Source: Bacteroidales bacterium (GTDB taxonomy: Bacteria > Bacteroidota > Bacteroidia > Bacteroidales > UBA932). Taken from it: a stretch of 64,000 bases of DNA. The notes under the pieces were generated by a model. It did no database searches. It saw nothing but the letters and a program-made list of their open reading frames with translations, and was not told the DNA's origin. The position numbers and the translations under genes were made by a program. Shown here one piece after another: positions 34,747 to 43,604 of this stretch. Location: the NCBI GenBank assembly GCA_017447265.1, contig JAFSOA010000001.1, forward strand, positions 62,001 through 126,000. The letters are read 5' to 3'. Numbering within the stretch: position 1 is the first letter of the stretch; each line of letters opens with the position of its first letter.

Positions 34747-35430
34747 ATGAAAAAGATCATTCTTTTCCTTCTTTCCATATGTCTGCTGACACCTGCTTTC
34801 GCCGATGAGCGCGACCGGGCCATCATCGCCGCGTCGTCCGACGACCGGGTGCAGCTCGAAGTCTTTTCTCGCATTGGCTACGGCTTCCACATCGTGCAGA
34901 CCGCTGCCTACAAGCCTCGGGTCAGCGGCGAGTTCTTCTTCAACGCCCTGCAGCTGGATGTGTTTCCGACGGACTGGCTGGGTCTGTCGCTGGGTGTGGA
35001 CTGCGCCTTCGACCGCTTTACTGCGAGTGGTTCGGAGTTTTTTCTGGACTATGAACGGCGAATCCAGGCCTACACGCCCGACACCCAGGCGCCCTACGGC
35101 TCGAAGCTCTATGGTGGTTTCAAGAATTTCAGCCTCAGATCGCCGCTCATGGTGCGGGGCATCATCGGCGACTTCAAGGCTTCGGTGGGCATCGAGGCCG
35201 ACCTGAACTTCTCCGGCACGGCCTATTATACCTATAAGATTAACAACAAGACGACACGCGTGAGCGAGAACAAGGGCTGGCTCAACCGTTTTTCCGCTGC
35301 CTTCGTGGTCAGCGCCACCTACTGCGACATGGGTTTCTTCGTGAAATTCTATCCGGGATTCGCCCCCTTGCTCCCTGCCGGCAGCGTTCCGGTCAACTAC
35401 TGGACGATCGGCTTCGTCTACGGAATGTAA
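34747..35430 (+). CDS. Small outer-membrane beta-barrel protein
   Basis: 227 residues from the ATG at 34747. A Sec signal peptide MKKIILFLLSICLLTPAFA is followed by DERDR. The mature part alternates hydrophobic and polar residues with aromatic-rich strands (FSRIGYGFHIV, FFFNALQLDVFP, AAFVVSATYCDMGFFVKFYPGF, YWTIGFVYGM) and ends in a barrel-like strand, so an eight-stranded or similar outer-membrane barrel is likely. No specific family is recognised. It is transcribed alone from a TATCTTTG promoter and is convergent with the propeller lipoprotein. Confidence 0.7.
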   Translation: MKKIILFLLSICLLTPAFADERDRAIIAASSDDRVQLEVFSRIGYGFHIVQTAAYKPRVSGEFFFNALQLDVFPTDWLGLSLGVDCAFDRFTASGSEFFLDYERRIQAYTPDTQAPYGSKLYGGFKNFSLRSPLMVRGIIGDFKASVGIEADLNFSGTAYYTYKINNKTTRVSENKGWLNRFSAAFVVSATYCDMGFFVKFYPGFAPLLPAGSVPVNYWTIGFVYGM

Positions 35431-35456
35431 GTTCGTAAGAGCCTGCCCCCTCAGAA

Positions 35457-36293
35457 TCAGAAAGAGAAGCTGAAGCGGTAGAGGACGGACTCGTCTTCGT
35501 CGTTGCCGACCCAGACGCAGTTGTGGGCGCGGTCGACGCAGATGGATTCGGCGTTGTCGATGAAGGAGATGTCGTAGCAGGTCACCAGTTCGAAATCTCC
35601 TGCCTTGAAGACGAATATCTTCGCGGCGTCGGAGTCGGCGACCCAGAGCCAGTCTTTCGGGGCGTCGTAGAAGAGCCCGGCGGTTTCCTCGATCAGGGAT
35701 GTTTCGCCGCAGAGGCTGACGCGCCGGACCAGCGTGCCGTCCGTCTTGTAGAGCCAGACCAGGGCGTCTTCCTGGCTGCCGACGAAGAACATACCTTCCT
35801 TATACCAGGCGATGCCTTCGAGCCCGTTGTTGTCGAAATCCCGCTGAACGGCCTCCGCTACATAGAAGAGCGTGTCGAGGACGTTGTAGTCAGGCGCCGC
35901 GACATGACAGACCATCTGGTCGCCTTCCACGACCACGAACAGGTCGCCCGTGGCGGGATCGATGGTGATGCCCTCAAAGTCCAGGTTCGTGCGCAGTACG
36001 GGGGTGACGCTGCCCGAGAAGGAGATCCGGCACAGGACTCCCTCGTCGCTGACGGACCAGAAGCCGGTGGTATCCTGGTTCATGCAGAGGCCCGACATCT
36101 CCTTGAACGGGACTTTCAGGGTCTGGCAGGCTCCCATGACCGGCAGGTTGGCGTTGTGGCTGCCCGGCTTCTTGCCGGTATGCTTGCTTTCGGTCTGGCC
36201 GGGGCCGATGGTCGTCGGGATCGAGTGGTCGGCGCAGCAGGTGCAGGCGCCGGCGAGCAGCACGGCGAGAACAAGCAGGAGGAACTGCTTCAT
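35457..36293 (-). CDS. SdiA-regulated/YjiK-like beta-propeller lipoprotein
   Basis: 278 residues. The signal MKQFLLLVLAVLLAGAC ends in a lipobox LAGAC. The rest fits the SdiA-regulated (YjiK) propeller family: FKEMSGLCMN, NLDFEGITIDPATGDLFVVVEGDQMVC, NNGLEGIAWYKEGMFFVGSQED and FIDNAESICVDRAHNCVWVGNDED. These proteins are cell-surface or periplasmic and their ligand is unknown. It is the third gene of a minus-strand operon with the DeoR regulator and a permease, so it may be part of the sugar-utilisation region, perhaps as an accessory binding protein. That link is inferred. Confidence 0.75.
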   Translation of the reverse strand: MKQFLLLVLAVLLAGACTCCADHSIPTTIGPGQTESKHTGKKPGSHNANLPVMGACQTLKVPFKEMSGLCMNQDTTGFWSVSDEGVLCRISFSGSVTPVLRTNLDFEGITIDPATGDLFVVVEGDQMVCHVAAPDYNVLDTLFYVAEAVQRDFDNNGLEGIAWYKEGMFFVGSQEDALVWLYKTDGTLVRRVSLCGETSLIEETAGLFYDAPKDWLWVADSDAAKIFVFKAGDFELVTCYDISFIDNAESICVDRAHNCVWVGNDEDESVLYRFSFSF

Positions 36294-36297
36294 GGCC

Positions 36298-37167
36298 TTA
36301 TTCCCGGCTGAAGATCAGGACGCAGCTGATGGCCGCCACGATGCCGATGAGCTGCGGCGTGGTCGGAACGGCGGCGTAGAGGATGAGGGAGATGACGCAC
36401 ATGATGACCGGGGCGCACGCGTCGGCCAGCGGCGCTACGATCATGGCCTTGCCGTAGCGGTTGGCATACACCAGCGTGAAGGCACCGATGGAGTTGAGGA
36501 TCTGGACGAAGAACACCTTGGTCAGTTCACCCCAGCCCTGCGCGGTCATGCTGGTGCCGTCGCCCATGAGCAGGGCCACGGGAATCATCAGCACGGCTGC
36601 GATGGCCATGTACACGAACACGCTTTCGGCATCCGGCGTGGAATTGTTGGCCAGCTTCATGACGAAGGCCTGGATGCCCCAGCAGATGAACACTACGGAG
36701 GCATACACGATCCAGATCCAGCTCCGGGCCGCGCCGCCGTCCGTATTGTCGGGCAGGGCGAAGCACACGAGGGCCACGAAAGCCAGAACGATGCCCAGGA
36801 CGCCCAGCCGGGAGACCCTTTCCTTCAGGAAAAGGGCCGACAGCAGCACGGTCACGATGGGTGCTACCGAGATCATCGGCATCACCAGGTAGGCCGGCGC
36901 GTAGTCGAGGGCCAGGAAGAGCACGAGCTGCCCGCCGGCACCCAGCAGGCCCACGGCCATGCTCAGGAGCGCAGGCTTGGGGCGGATGTCCAGCTTGAAT
37001 TTGATGTTGAAGAGGGCGGCCAGCGCGCAGGGAACCATGCTCAGGGCCCATACGACGTAGATCAGGTTCTTGGGTAGGGAAGTCTGGTCGGAAAAAGCGC
37101 CCCATACGCCCCAAGTAATCATGGTGATCAGCGCATAGAGCAGCCAGTTGTGTTTTTTCTCCGTCAT
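36298..37167 (-). CDS. EamA/DMT-type inner-membrane permease
   Basis: 289 residues with ten predicted membrane segments arranged as two EamA repeats (YALITMITWGVWGAFSDQT at the N-terminus, SWIWIVYASVVFICWGIQAFVMKL starting the second). It differs in sequence from the permease at 10171-11070. It lies between the DeoR regulator (16 bases upstream) and the propeller lipoprotein (four bases downstream), divergent from a GalNAc-type catabolic operon. It is a candidate inner-membrane sugar importer for that pathway, since no other sugar transporter is visible. Confidence 0.8.
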   Translation of the reverse strand: MTEKKHNWLLYALITMITWGVWGAFSDQTSLPKNLIYVVWALSMVPCALAALFNIKFKLDIRPKPALLSMAVGLLGAGGQLVLFLALDYAPAYLVMPMISVAPIVTVLLSALFLKERVSRLGVLGIVLAFVALVCFALPDNTDGGAARSWIWIVYASVVFICWGIQAFVMKLANNSTPDAESVFVYMAIAAVLMIPVALLMGDGTSMTAQGWGELTKVFFVQILNSIGAFTLVYANRYGKAMIVAPLADACAPVIMCVISLILYAAVPTTPQLIGIVAAISCVLIFSRE

Positions 37168-37183
37168 GGTATTATAAAATGTG

Positions 37184-37975
37184 TCAGTTGTCGATGTCTA
37201 CGATGTGCAGCGTGATGCCCGTCTTTTCGAGGTAGGCTTTCAGGTCGGGCGAGATCTTGCTGTCGGTGATGATGGTGTTGATCTTGTCGAGCGAAGCGAT
37301 GTGGGCGAAGGTCCGTCGCCCGAACTTGCTGGAATCGAACACGGCGATCACTTCCTTGGCGGAGGCGATCATGGCCTGGTTGAGGCTGGCTTCCTCCAGG
37401 CTGGGCGTGGAGATCCCGTCCGTGATGCTGATGCTGTCGACACCCAGGAAGAGCTTGTCGCAGAAGATGTTCTTCAGGGCATATTCAGAAATCATCCCCA
37501 CGGTGGAGTGGGAGACCGCCCGCATGGCCCCGCCCAGGACGATGACCGTGAATTTGCCATAGCTGTTCAGGGTGATGGCGATGTCAAGCGCATTGGTGAT
37601 GACGGTCAGGTTGTTGACCTTCTCCAGGTTCTTGGCGATCTCCATGGTGGTCGTGCCCGAGTCGAAGATGATCCGTTCGCCGTCGTGCACGAGCGAGGCG
37701 GCATACTGACCGATGAGCTGCTTCTCCCGCGCGTGGAGCTGCTGCTTGTGGCTGATCGACAGATCGTCGTAGTCGCCGGTCTGGTGGAGGACGATGGCGC
37801 CGCCTTTTACGCGAACCAGCAGCTTGCGCTCTTCCAGGACCGCCAGGTCCTTGCGGATGGATACCTCTGATACGCCGAAGGTGTCCACCAGGTTGGACAC
37901 ATGGACACGGCCCTCCGTATGGAGCATGTTCAGGATCTTGCTTCTTCTTTCCTCAATGGAGTACTTTCTTTTCAT
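37184..37975 (-). CDS. DeoR-family transcription regulator, AgaR-like
   Basis: 263 residues. The N-terminal DeoR HTH (RRSKILNMLHTEGRVHVSNL and VSEVSIRKDLAVLEERKLLVRVKGGA) is followed by the sugar-phosphate-sensing domain (ILGGAMRAVSHSTVG, IFCDKLFLGVDSI, AVFDSSKFGRR). Such regulators repress sugar catabolic genes until a phosphorylated sugar binds. It diverges from agaS-kbaZ-pfkB, and the gap holds repeated AAAACTTTCG words close in form to the TTTCG repeats bound by E. coli AgaR. Its role as regulator of this GalNAc/tagatose locus is a strong inference. Confidence 0.88.
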   Translation of the reverse strand: MKRKYSIEERRSKILNMLHTEGRVHVSNLVDTFGVSEVSIRKDLAVLEERKLLVRVKGGAIVLHQTGDYDDLSISHKQQLHAREKQLIGQYAASLVHDGERIIFDSGTTTMEIAKNLEKVNNLTVITNALDIAITLNSYGKFTVIVLGGAMRAVSHSTVGMISEYALKNIFCDKLFLGVDSISITDGISTPSLEEASLNQAMIASAKEVIAVFDSSKFGRRTFAHIASLDKINTIITDSKISPDLKAYLEKTGITLHIVDIDN

Positions 37976-38005
37976 AATAGGTGTGGGGGAATTTGGAACT
38001 TTGTC

Positions 38006-38140
38006 CGAAAGTTTAACTTATTTTTCTTAATATTTTGCTTTGGTTCGAAATTTCTGCTGCAAGTTAGTAAATTTTAGTTTCGCAACAAAAAATTTCTTTT
38101 CAAAACTTTCGAAAAACAATCGAAAACTTTCGTTTCAAAG
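38006..38140. promoter_or_regulatory. Candidate DeoR/AgaR operator cluster
   Basis: AAAACTTTCG occurs twice in direct orientation at 38102-38111 and 38123-38132 (21-base period), the second continuing TTTC. An inverted copy, CGAAAGTTT, lies at 38006-38014. Further TTCG words are at 38044 and 38079. The TTTCGTTTC core agrees with what is known of AgaR sites in E. coli. The region lies between the divergent regulator and agaS genes. Confidence 0.6.
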
Positions 38141-38153
38141 ACAAATCCTGAAG

Positions 38154-38183
38154 CAAAGTTACGAAAATTAATAAATTTTGCAA
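38154..38183 (-). promoter_or_regulatory. Candidate promoter of the DeoR-permease operon
   Basis: On the minus strand TTG (38181-38183) and TAACTTTG (38154-38161), 19 bases apart. It would give a leader of about 175 bases that passes through the operator repeats. Confidence 0.5.
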
Positions 38184-38192
38184 TAAAATATG

Positions 38193-38222
38193 TTGAAAAA
38201 TAAAATTTTTATTTTAGATTTG
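38193..38222 (+). promoter_or_regulatory. Promoter of the agaS-susCD operon
   Basis: TTG (38193-38195) and TAGATTTG (38215-38222), 19 bases apart, with the agaS ATG 26 bases further on. Confidence 0.7.
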
Positions 38223-38248
38223 CACTGTCAACCTAAAATACCAACAGT

Positions 38249-39379
38249 ATGGTCAAAGTAGACTGTCATACCATCCGTGAGATTGAGCACCAACCGAAAA
38301 TGTGGATGGAGACCTTTGGGATTGTCGCGGCCATGAAGGCCGAAGTCGAACGTTTCGTCGCCGGCAACCAGATCAATAGAGAAACCCGTATCGTGCTGAC
38401 CGGTGCCGGTACCTCCGCATTCATCGCCGACACGGCGGCCTGCCTCTTCATCCGGGACGGCTACGACCGGGCGCGTTCGGTTGCTACGACCGACATCGTC
38501 TCCGCGCCGGAATCGTTCCTGAGCCCGGATGACAAACTCTTCGTCTCTTTCGCCCGCTCGGGCAACAGCCCCGAGAGCGTGGCGGCCTACAGCATCGCGC
38601 GCAAGTACTGCCACGACGCCCGGCACCTGATCATTACCTGCAACCCCGACGGCTGCCTGGCCCGCCAGGCCGATCCGGAAAAGGACTGCGTGGTCGTGCT
38701 TCCGGACGGGACCAATGACCGGAGCCTGGCCATGACGAGCAGTTTCTCCTCGATGCTGGTGGCGAGCCTGCTCTGCAAGAATATCGCGACGCTCGATGCC
38801 GAGCGCGCAAAACTCGAAGCTGCGGCTGCTTTCGCGGCGCGCATCCTTGAAAACGATGTGCAGGAAGCGCTTGCCGGCATGACGGCCAAGACTGTCCGCC
38901 GCGCCGTCTTCCTCGGATCGGGCGCCCTCAAAGGCATTGCCTGCGAATGCCATCTCAAACTCCAGGAACTCACCGACGGCCAGATCATGTGTTCCTTCGA
39001 TTCGTTCCTGGGCCTCCGCCACGGACCGAAAGCCGTGATCAACGAAGAGACGCTCGTGGTCTACCTGCTGAGCGACGACCCGTACACGCGCCAGTACGAA
39101 TTCGACCTGATTGACCAGGTGGACAAGGAGAACCGCCCGGCCGGCCAGATCGTCGTCTCCCTCGTGCCCTCCGGCATCACCGAAGGCATCGACTGCGAAA
39201 TCGACGCGCCCGACTCGGAAGCCCTGATGGCCGGCGAGTATAAATATGTGCCGTATGTCCTGGCCGGACAGCTGCTCGGATATTACTTCTCCCTGTCGAA
39301 GGGGCTGAATCCCGACGCGCCGTCCGTGCGCGGAACGATCTCCCGCGTGGTCAACGGCGTCACCATTTACCCTTATTGA
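38249..39379 (+). CDS. agaS: SIS-domain sugar-phosphate isomerase/deaminase, AgaS-like
   Basis: 376 residues with two SIS domains: RIVLTGAGTSAFIAD and SFARSGNSPESVAAY in the first, AVFLGSGALKGIACECHLKLQEL and the FLGLRHGPKAV loop in the second. This is the AgaS/GlmS-like layout without a glutaminase domain. AgaS proteins deaminate and isomerise galactosamine-6-phosphate to tagatose-6-phosphate. The next two genes (KbaZ-like and a PfkB kinase) are the expected following steps, which supports this role. It is the first gene of the catabolic operon, behind a clear promoter. Confidence 0.88.
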   Translation: MVKVDCHTIREIEHQPKMWMETFGIVAAMKAEVERFVAGNQINRETRIVLTGAGTSAFIADTAACLFIRDGYDRARSVATTDIVSAPESFLSPDDKLFVSFARSGNSPESVAAYSIARKYCHDARHLIITCNPDGCLARQADPEKDCVVVLPDGTNDRSLAMTSSFSSMLVASLLCKNIATLDAERAKLEAAAAFAARILENDVQEALAGMTAKTVRRAVFLGSGALKGIACECHLKLQELTDGQIMCSFDSFLGLRHGPKAVINEETLVVYLLSDDPYTRQYEFDLIDQVDKENRPAGQIVVSLVPSGITEGIDCEIDAPDSEALMAGEYKYVPYVLAGQLLGYYFSLSKGLNPDAPSVRGTISRVVNGVTIYPY

Positions 39380-39403
39380 TAGAAAGCATCACACATTCGC
39401 CAT

Positions 39404-40651
39404 ATGAAAGACAAGATGAATGAAATCCCCCGTTTGAGAAAGCTGCTGGACCGCATCCAGGAGCTCAAACAGCAAGGTCACAAGCCGATGTCGCTGCTGG
39501 CTGTCTGCCCCAATTCCCCCGCCGTCATCAAAGCGGCTTTCCGGGCTGCCAAGCGCAACAACGCGCCGATCCTGTTTGCGGCCACCCTCAACCAGGTGGA
39601 CGGCGACGGCGGCTATACCGGCATGACGCAGTACGACTTCGTGCGCGTGATGCGGGCCGAAGCCCGTCGCAACAACTATACCGGTATCTATCTGGCCTGC
39701 ATCGACCACGGCGGGCCCTGGCTCAAGGATATCCAGACCCTCGAAATGTGGCCGTACGAGAAGGCGATGGCCGGTGTCAAGCGTTCCTATGAAGACGCGC
39801 TGATGGCCGGTTATGAACTCATCCATGTCGATCCCACCGTCGACCGCTTCCTGCCCGCCGGCAAGACCATCGACATCGAGGTGGTGGCGGCGCGGACCAT
39901 CGAACTGATCACCCATATCGAAAACTTCCGCAAGGCGAAGGGCCTGGCTCCGATCGCCTATGAGGTGGGCACCGAAGAAGTCCATGGCGGCCTGGCCGAC
40001 ATGACGGTGTTCAACAAGTTCCTGACCCTGCTGAAAGCCGGCCTGAAAGAGAATGGCTGCGAAAGCGCCTGGCCCTGCTTCGTCGTGGGCAAGGTGGGCA
40101 CCGACCTGCATACCACCTTCTTCGATCCGGCCGTCGCCCGCCAGCTGACCTCGACCGTGGCCAACTATGGCAGTTTCATCAAGGGCCACTACACCGACGA
40201 CGTGGAAAACCCGGAAGAATATCCGCTGACAGGCATGGGCGCCGCGAATGTGGGCCCGGAATTCACCGTGTCGGAATTCAACGCCCTGGAAGAACTGGAA
40301 GCCGTGGAAACCGCGCTGTACAAGGAAGGCCGCGTAGCCATGCAGTCCCACATGACGGAGACCCTCAAGCGCCTGGTGGTCGCATCGGGCCGCTGGAAGA
40401 AATGGGTGCACGGCAGCGAATCGCCCGACGATTTCGGCTCCATCACGCCGGAGCGCCAGCGCTGGCTCATCCAGACGGGCGCCCGCTACATCTGGCAGAA
40501 GCCGGAAGCCATCGCCGCCCGCCGCATGCTGTATGACAACCTGAACGACAATGGCATCGATGCGGAAGGCATCGTCCTCTCGACCATCGAGCGCGCCATC
40601 GACAAATACTACGTTGCATTCAATCTGGTCAACCTCAACGCAAAACTCTGA
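39404..40651 (+). CDS. kbaZ: Tagatose-bisphosphate aldolase non-catalytic subunit, GatZ/KbaZ-like
   Basis: 415 residues, the size of GatZ/KbaZ. PMSLLAVCPNSPAVIKAA, YLACIDHGGPWLKD, YEVGTEEVHGGL and WPCFVVGKVGTDLHT are typical. In enterobacteria the protein supports the class II aldolase KbaY, which splits tagatose-1,6-bisphosphate. No KbaY/GatY gene is present in the window, so the catalytic partner must be elsewhere or this protein has its own activity. It follows agaS by 24 bases and its TGA overlaps the pfkB ATG. Confidence 0.87.
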   Translation: MKDKMNEIPRLRKLLDRIQELKQQGHKPMSLLAVCPNSPAVIKAAFRAAKRNNAPILFAATLNQVDGDGGYTGMTQYDFVRVMRAEARRNNYTGIYLACIDHGGPWLKDIQTLEMWPYEKAMAGVKRSYEDALMAGYELIHVDPTVDRFLPAGKTIDIEVVAARTIELITHIENFRKAKGLAPIAYEVGTEEVHGGLADMTVFNKFLTLLKAGLKENGCESAWPCFVVGKVGTDLHTTFFDPAVARQLTSTVANYGSFIKGHYTDDVENPEEYPLTGMGAANVGPEFTVSEFNALEELEAVETALYKEGRVAMQSHMTETLKRLVVASGRWKKWVHGSESPDDFGSITPERQRWLIQTGARYIWQKPEAIAARRMLYDNLNDNGIDAEGIVLSTIERAIDKYYVAFNLVNLNAKL

Positions 40652-41601
40652 TGAAAACGATTGACATCCTGGCCGTCGGCGAACTGAACGTCGACCTGCT
40701 CCTCAACCGGATCGCGGGCTTCCCCGAGGTCGGCAAGGAGATCTTCGCCCAGGACATGACCCTGACGCTCGGCAGCTCCACCGCCATCTTCGCGGCCAAC
40801 GCCGCCACGCTGGGTCCCCGCGTCGCCTTCGTCGGCATGATCGGCCGTGACGGTTTCGGCGAGCTCGTCCGGAACAGCCTCCGGGAAAGGAAGGTCGACG
40901 TCTCCTGCCTCATCGAGGCGGAAGGTGCGGCCACCGGCCTGACCGCCATCCTGAACTACGGCAACGACAGGGCCAACGTCACCTATCCCGGCGCCATGAG
41001 CCTGATGGGCGTGAAAGACCTGGATCCCGCCGTCATCGCACAGGCGCAGCACGTGCACATCTCCTCAGTGTTCCTGCAGGAGCAGCTGCACAAGGACCTG
41101 GCCGGGATCGTGCGCTTGGTCAAGCGCTGCGGCGCCACGCTCTCGATGGACGTGCAGTTCGACCCGGCCGAGACCTGGGAATTCGACTGCGCCGCCATCC
41201 TGCCCTATGTGGACGTCTTCATGCCCAACGAGCAGGAGATCATGGCCATCACCGGGAAAGACAGTGTGGACGCTGCCGTCGAGGCCATTCTGCCGCATGC
41301 GCATGTGATTGTGGTGAAGATGGGTACGAAGGGCTCGCTGCTGGTTACGCCCGAGGGACGGAAGCAGCTGCCGGCCACGCTCAACGAAAACGTCGTCGAC
41401 GCGATCGGCGCCGGCGACAGCTACGATGCCGGCTTCGTCTCGGCATTCGTCCGGGGCAAGAGCCTGGAAGAATGCCAGCGCATCGGCAACCTGACCGGCG
41501 CCGTCAACACCACGGCGGCCGGCGGTACCGGCGCTTTCACCTCGCTGGAGGCTGTTGAGAAAGCCGCCCTGAAACACTTTGGCCAGAAACTGGGATTATG
41601 A
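40651..41601 (+). CDS. PfkB-family sugar kinase, probable tagatose-6-phosphate kinase
   Basis: 316 residues. The ribokinase fold is marked by DILAVGELNVDLLLNRI at the start, GMIGRDGFGELVRNSL and the catalytic GAGDSYDAGFVSAFVRG near residue 252-268. The position after agaS and kbaZ suggests phosphorylation of tagatose-6-phosphate to the bisphosphate. PfkB proteins are broad and sequence alone does not fix the substrate. The start overlaps the kbaZ stop by one base and the stop overlaps the next gene (ATGA), so it is translationally coupled on both sides. Confidence 0.85.
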   Translation: MKTIDILAVGELNVDLLLNRIAGFPEVGKEIFAQDMTLTLGSSTAIFAANAATLGPRVAFVGMIGRDGFGELVRNSLRERKVDVSCLIEAEGAATGLTAILNYGNDRANVTYPGAMSLMGVKDLDPAVIAQAQHVHISSVFLQEQLHKDLAGIVRLVKRCGATLSMDVQFDPAETWEFDCAAILPYVDVFMPNEQEIMAITGKDSVDAAVEAILPHAHVIVVKMGTKGSLLVTPEGRKQLPATLNENVVDAIGAGDSYDAGFVSAFVRGKSLEECQRIGNLTGAVNTTAAGGTGAFTSLEAVEKAALKHFGQKLGL

Positions 41602-43583
41602 AAACACGCGCGCATATCCTCCTGGGCCTGACGGCCGCTCTGTTCCTGCTGGCGGGCTGTACGGGCCGCCCGTCGGAGACGGACGCCCCGCAGGTCGCGG
41701 AGATCGTCGAACTGGCCTCCATCCGGATGGGCGGAGCACCGGTCGAATTTACGCCGGTTGCGGAACGCATCGAGAAGGTCAGCGACGTTTTCGGCGCCGG
41801 ACTCAGCACTGTGTCGGACGCCCGCTCCGAAAACGGCCTGGAGCGCCGGATCAGCGTCACGCGTTACGAGCAATTCCCGGCCACGTGGGTGGTGCGGGTG
41901 GCTTATACCAACGCGTCCGGGCGCGACCTGGCGGTGGACGGCTGGTCGGTCTGCAACGTGAAAATAGCCGCAACGGGCGACGAACCGAGCTTCTGGTCGT
42001 TCCAGGGCCAGTCTACCGAAGAGCGTGCCGACTGGATCCTGCCGGTTTCCGATGGTTTCTACCAGCGGAACTACATGGGCATGAACGACCCTGACTACGG
42101 TGGCGGCATTCCGGTGGTCTGCCTCTGGCGCAGGGATGCCGGCGTGATGGTGGGCCATCTCGAGCCGCATCCGGAGCTGGTGAGCCTGCCGGTCTGCATG
42201 AAGGCGGGCGAGAACTGCGCGACGGCGGGTGTCGTGAAGGAATACGACACGCCGTACGCCCTGTCCGCGGGCGCTACGCTCGAGACCTGCATGGCGTTCA
42301 TCTCGGAGTTCCGGGGTGACTGTTTCCAGCCGCTTCGCACCTATGCACAGCTGCTCGAGAAGCAGGGCGTGGTGATGCCGGAGAGCGAACCCGCTGCCTT
42401 CGAACCGGCCTGGTGTGCCTGGGGCTACGAACGGCGGTTCACGATCGATGAGATCCTGGGCACGCTGCCCAAGGTCAAGGAACTGGGCTTCAAATGGGCC
42501 ACGCTCGACGACGGCTACCAGATCGCCGAGGGCGACTGGGACCTCACGCCCGTGCGTTTCCCCAACGGCGACGCCGACATGAAGCGCATCGTGGACGCAA
42601 TCCATTCCTATGGCCTGAAAGCCGAACTGTGGTGGGCGCCGCTGGCAGCCGATCCTGGCACGGCTTTCCTGCAGCGCTATCCCGCTTCCGTCATCCTCGA
42701 CAAGGAGGGCAAGCCGCAGGGAATCTCCTGGTGGGACAGCTGGTACCTGTCTCCGCTCGATCCGGACGTCATCCGCGAGCAGAAAGCGCTCGTGGCGAAG
42801 TTCATCGGCGAGTGGGGCTTCGACGGCCTCAAGCTGGACGGCCAGCACATGAATGCCGTCGCGCCGGACTACAACCCCGCGCATCATCCCGACGATCCGG
42901 AGAAGGACGTCCGGGAACTGCCGACCTTCTTCAAGATGATCTACGAGACGGCCCGTGGCGTCAAGCCGCATGCCGTGCTGCAGTTCTGCCCGTGCGGCGA
43001 CTGCTTCTCCGTATTTCATCTTCCGTATGTCAACAAGACGGTTTCCTCAGATCCCGGCAGCAGCTGGCAGATCCGCACGAAAGGCTACGTGCTCCGCGCA
43101 CTGGCGCCCCATACCGCCTATTATGGCGACCACATCGAGCTGTCCGACGACGAGAACGACTACCCGACGCACCTGGGCATCGGCGCCGTGCCGGGTACCA
43201 AGTTCACCTGGCCCAAGGACAACCCGTATGTGAAACACTCTTATCTGCTGACGCCCGAGAAAGAGGCCCTGCTGAAGAACGCCCTGGCCATCTATGATGC
43301 GAAGCGGCTCTCCGAAGGGGAATTCGTCCCGGGCCTGTACGATGTGGGCTACGATTTCCCCGAGACCTACGTGATCCGCAAGGACGGCGTGATGAACTAT
43401 GCCTTCTATGCGCGCGGGCAAAAAGTGGAGCAGGTAGAGCTCCGCGGCCTGGAACCGGGCTGCGACTACCGGATCGTGGACTACTACAACCATGTGGACC
43501 ATGGCATCGTCAAGGCTTCGGACAAGACGGTCCTGGACATTCCTTTTGAACATGCACTGCTTTTGGAAGCAATCAAACAATAA
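41598..43583 (+). CDS. GH36/GH27-like alpha-galactosidase or alpha-N-acetylgalactosaminidase lipoprotein
   Basis: 661 residues. The signal ends in lipobox FLLAGC, so the enzyme is lipid-anchored and probably surface or periplasmic. The catalytic TIM barrel is of clan GH-D: WATLDDGYQIAEGDW, ELWWAPLAADPG, and nucleophile D414 in GLKLDGQHM (the KxD motif), with D485 in SSDPGSSWQIR as candidate acid/base. Clan GH-D enzymes release terminal alpha-Gal or alpha-GalNAc. Linkage to GalNAc catabolic genes and a GH109-like gene makes blood-group-type or mucin glycans likely targets. Its start overlaps the pfkB stop. Confidence 0.82.
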   Translation: MKTRAHILLGLTAALFLLAGCTGRPSETDAPQVAEIVELASIRMGGAPVEFTPVAERIEKVSDVFGAGLSTVSDARSENGLERRISVTRYEQFPATWVVRVAYTNASGRDLAVDGWSVCNVKIAATGDEPSFWSFQGQSTEERADWILPVSDGFYQRNYMGMNDPDYGGGIPVVCLWRRDAGVMVGHLEPHPELVSLPVCMKAGENCATAGVVKEYDTPYALSAGATLETCMAFISEFRGDCFQPLRTYAQLLEKQGVVMPESEPAAFEPAWCAWGYERRFTIDEILGTLPKVKELGFKWATLDDGYQIAEGDWDLTPVRFPNGDADMKRIVDAIHSYGLKAELWWAPLAADPGTAFLQRYPASVILDKEGKPQGISWWDSWYLSPLDPDVIREQKALVAKFIGEWGFDGLKLDGQHMNAVAPDYNPAHHPDDPEKDVRELPTFFKMIYETARGVKPHAVLQFCPCGDCFSVFHLPYVNKTVSSDPGSSWQIRTKGYVLRALAPHTAYYGDHIELSDDENDYPTHLGIGAVPGTKFTWPKDNPYVKHSYLLTPEKEALLKNALAIYDAKRLSEGEFVPGLYDVGYDFPETYVIRKDGVMNYAFYARGQKVEQVELRGLEPGCDYRIVDYYNHVDHGIVKASDKTVLDIPFEHALLLEAIKQ

Positions 43584-43604
43584 ATATCACCTAAATATTA
43601 ATTT

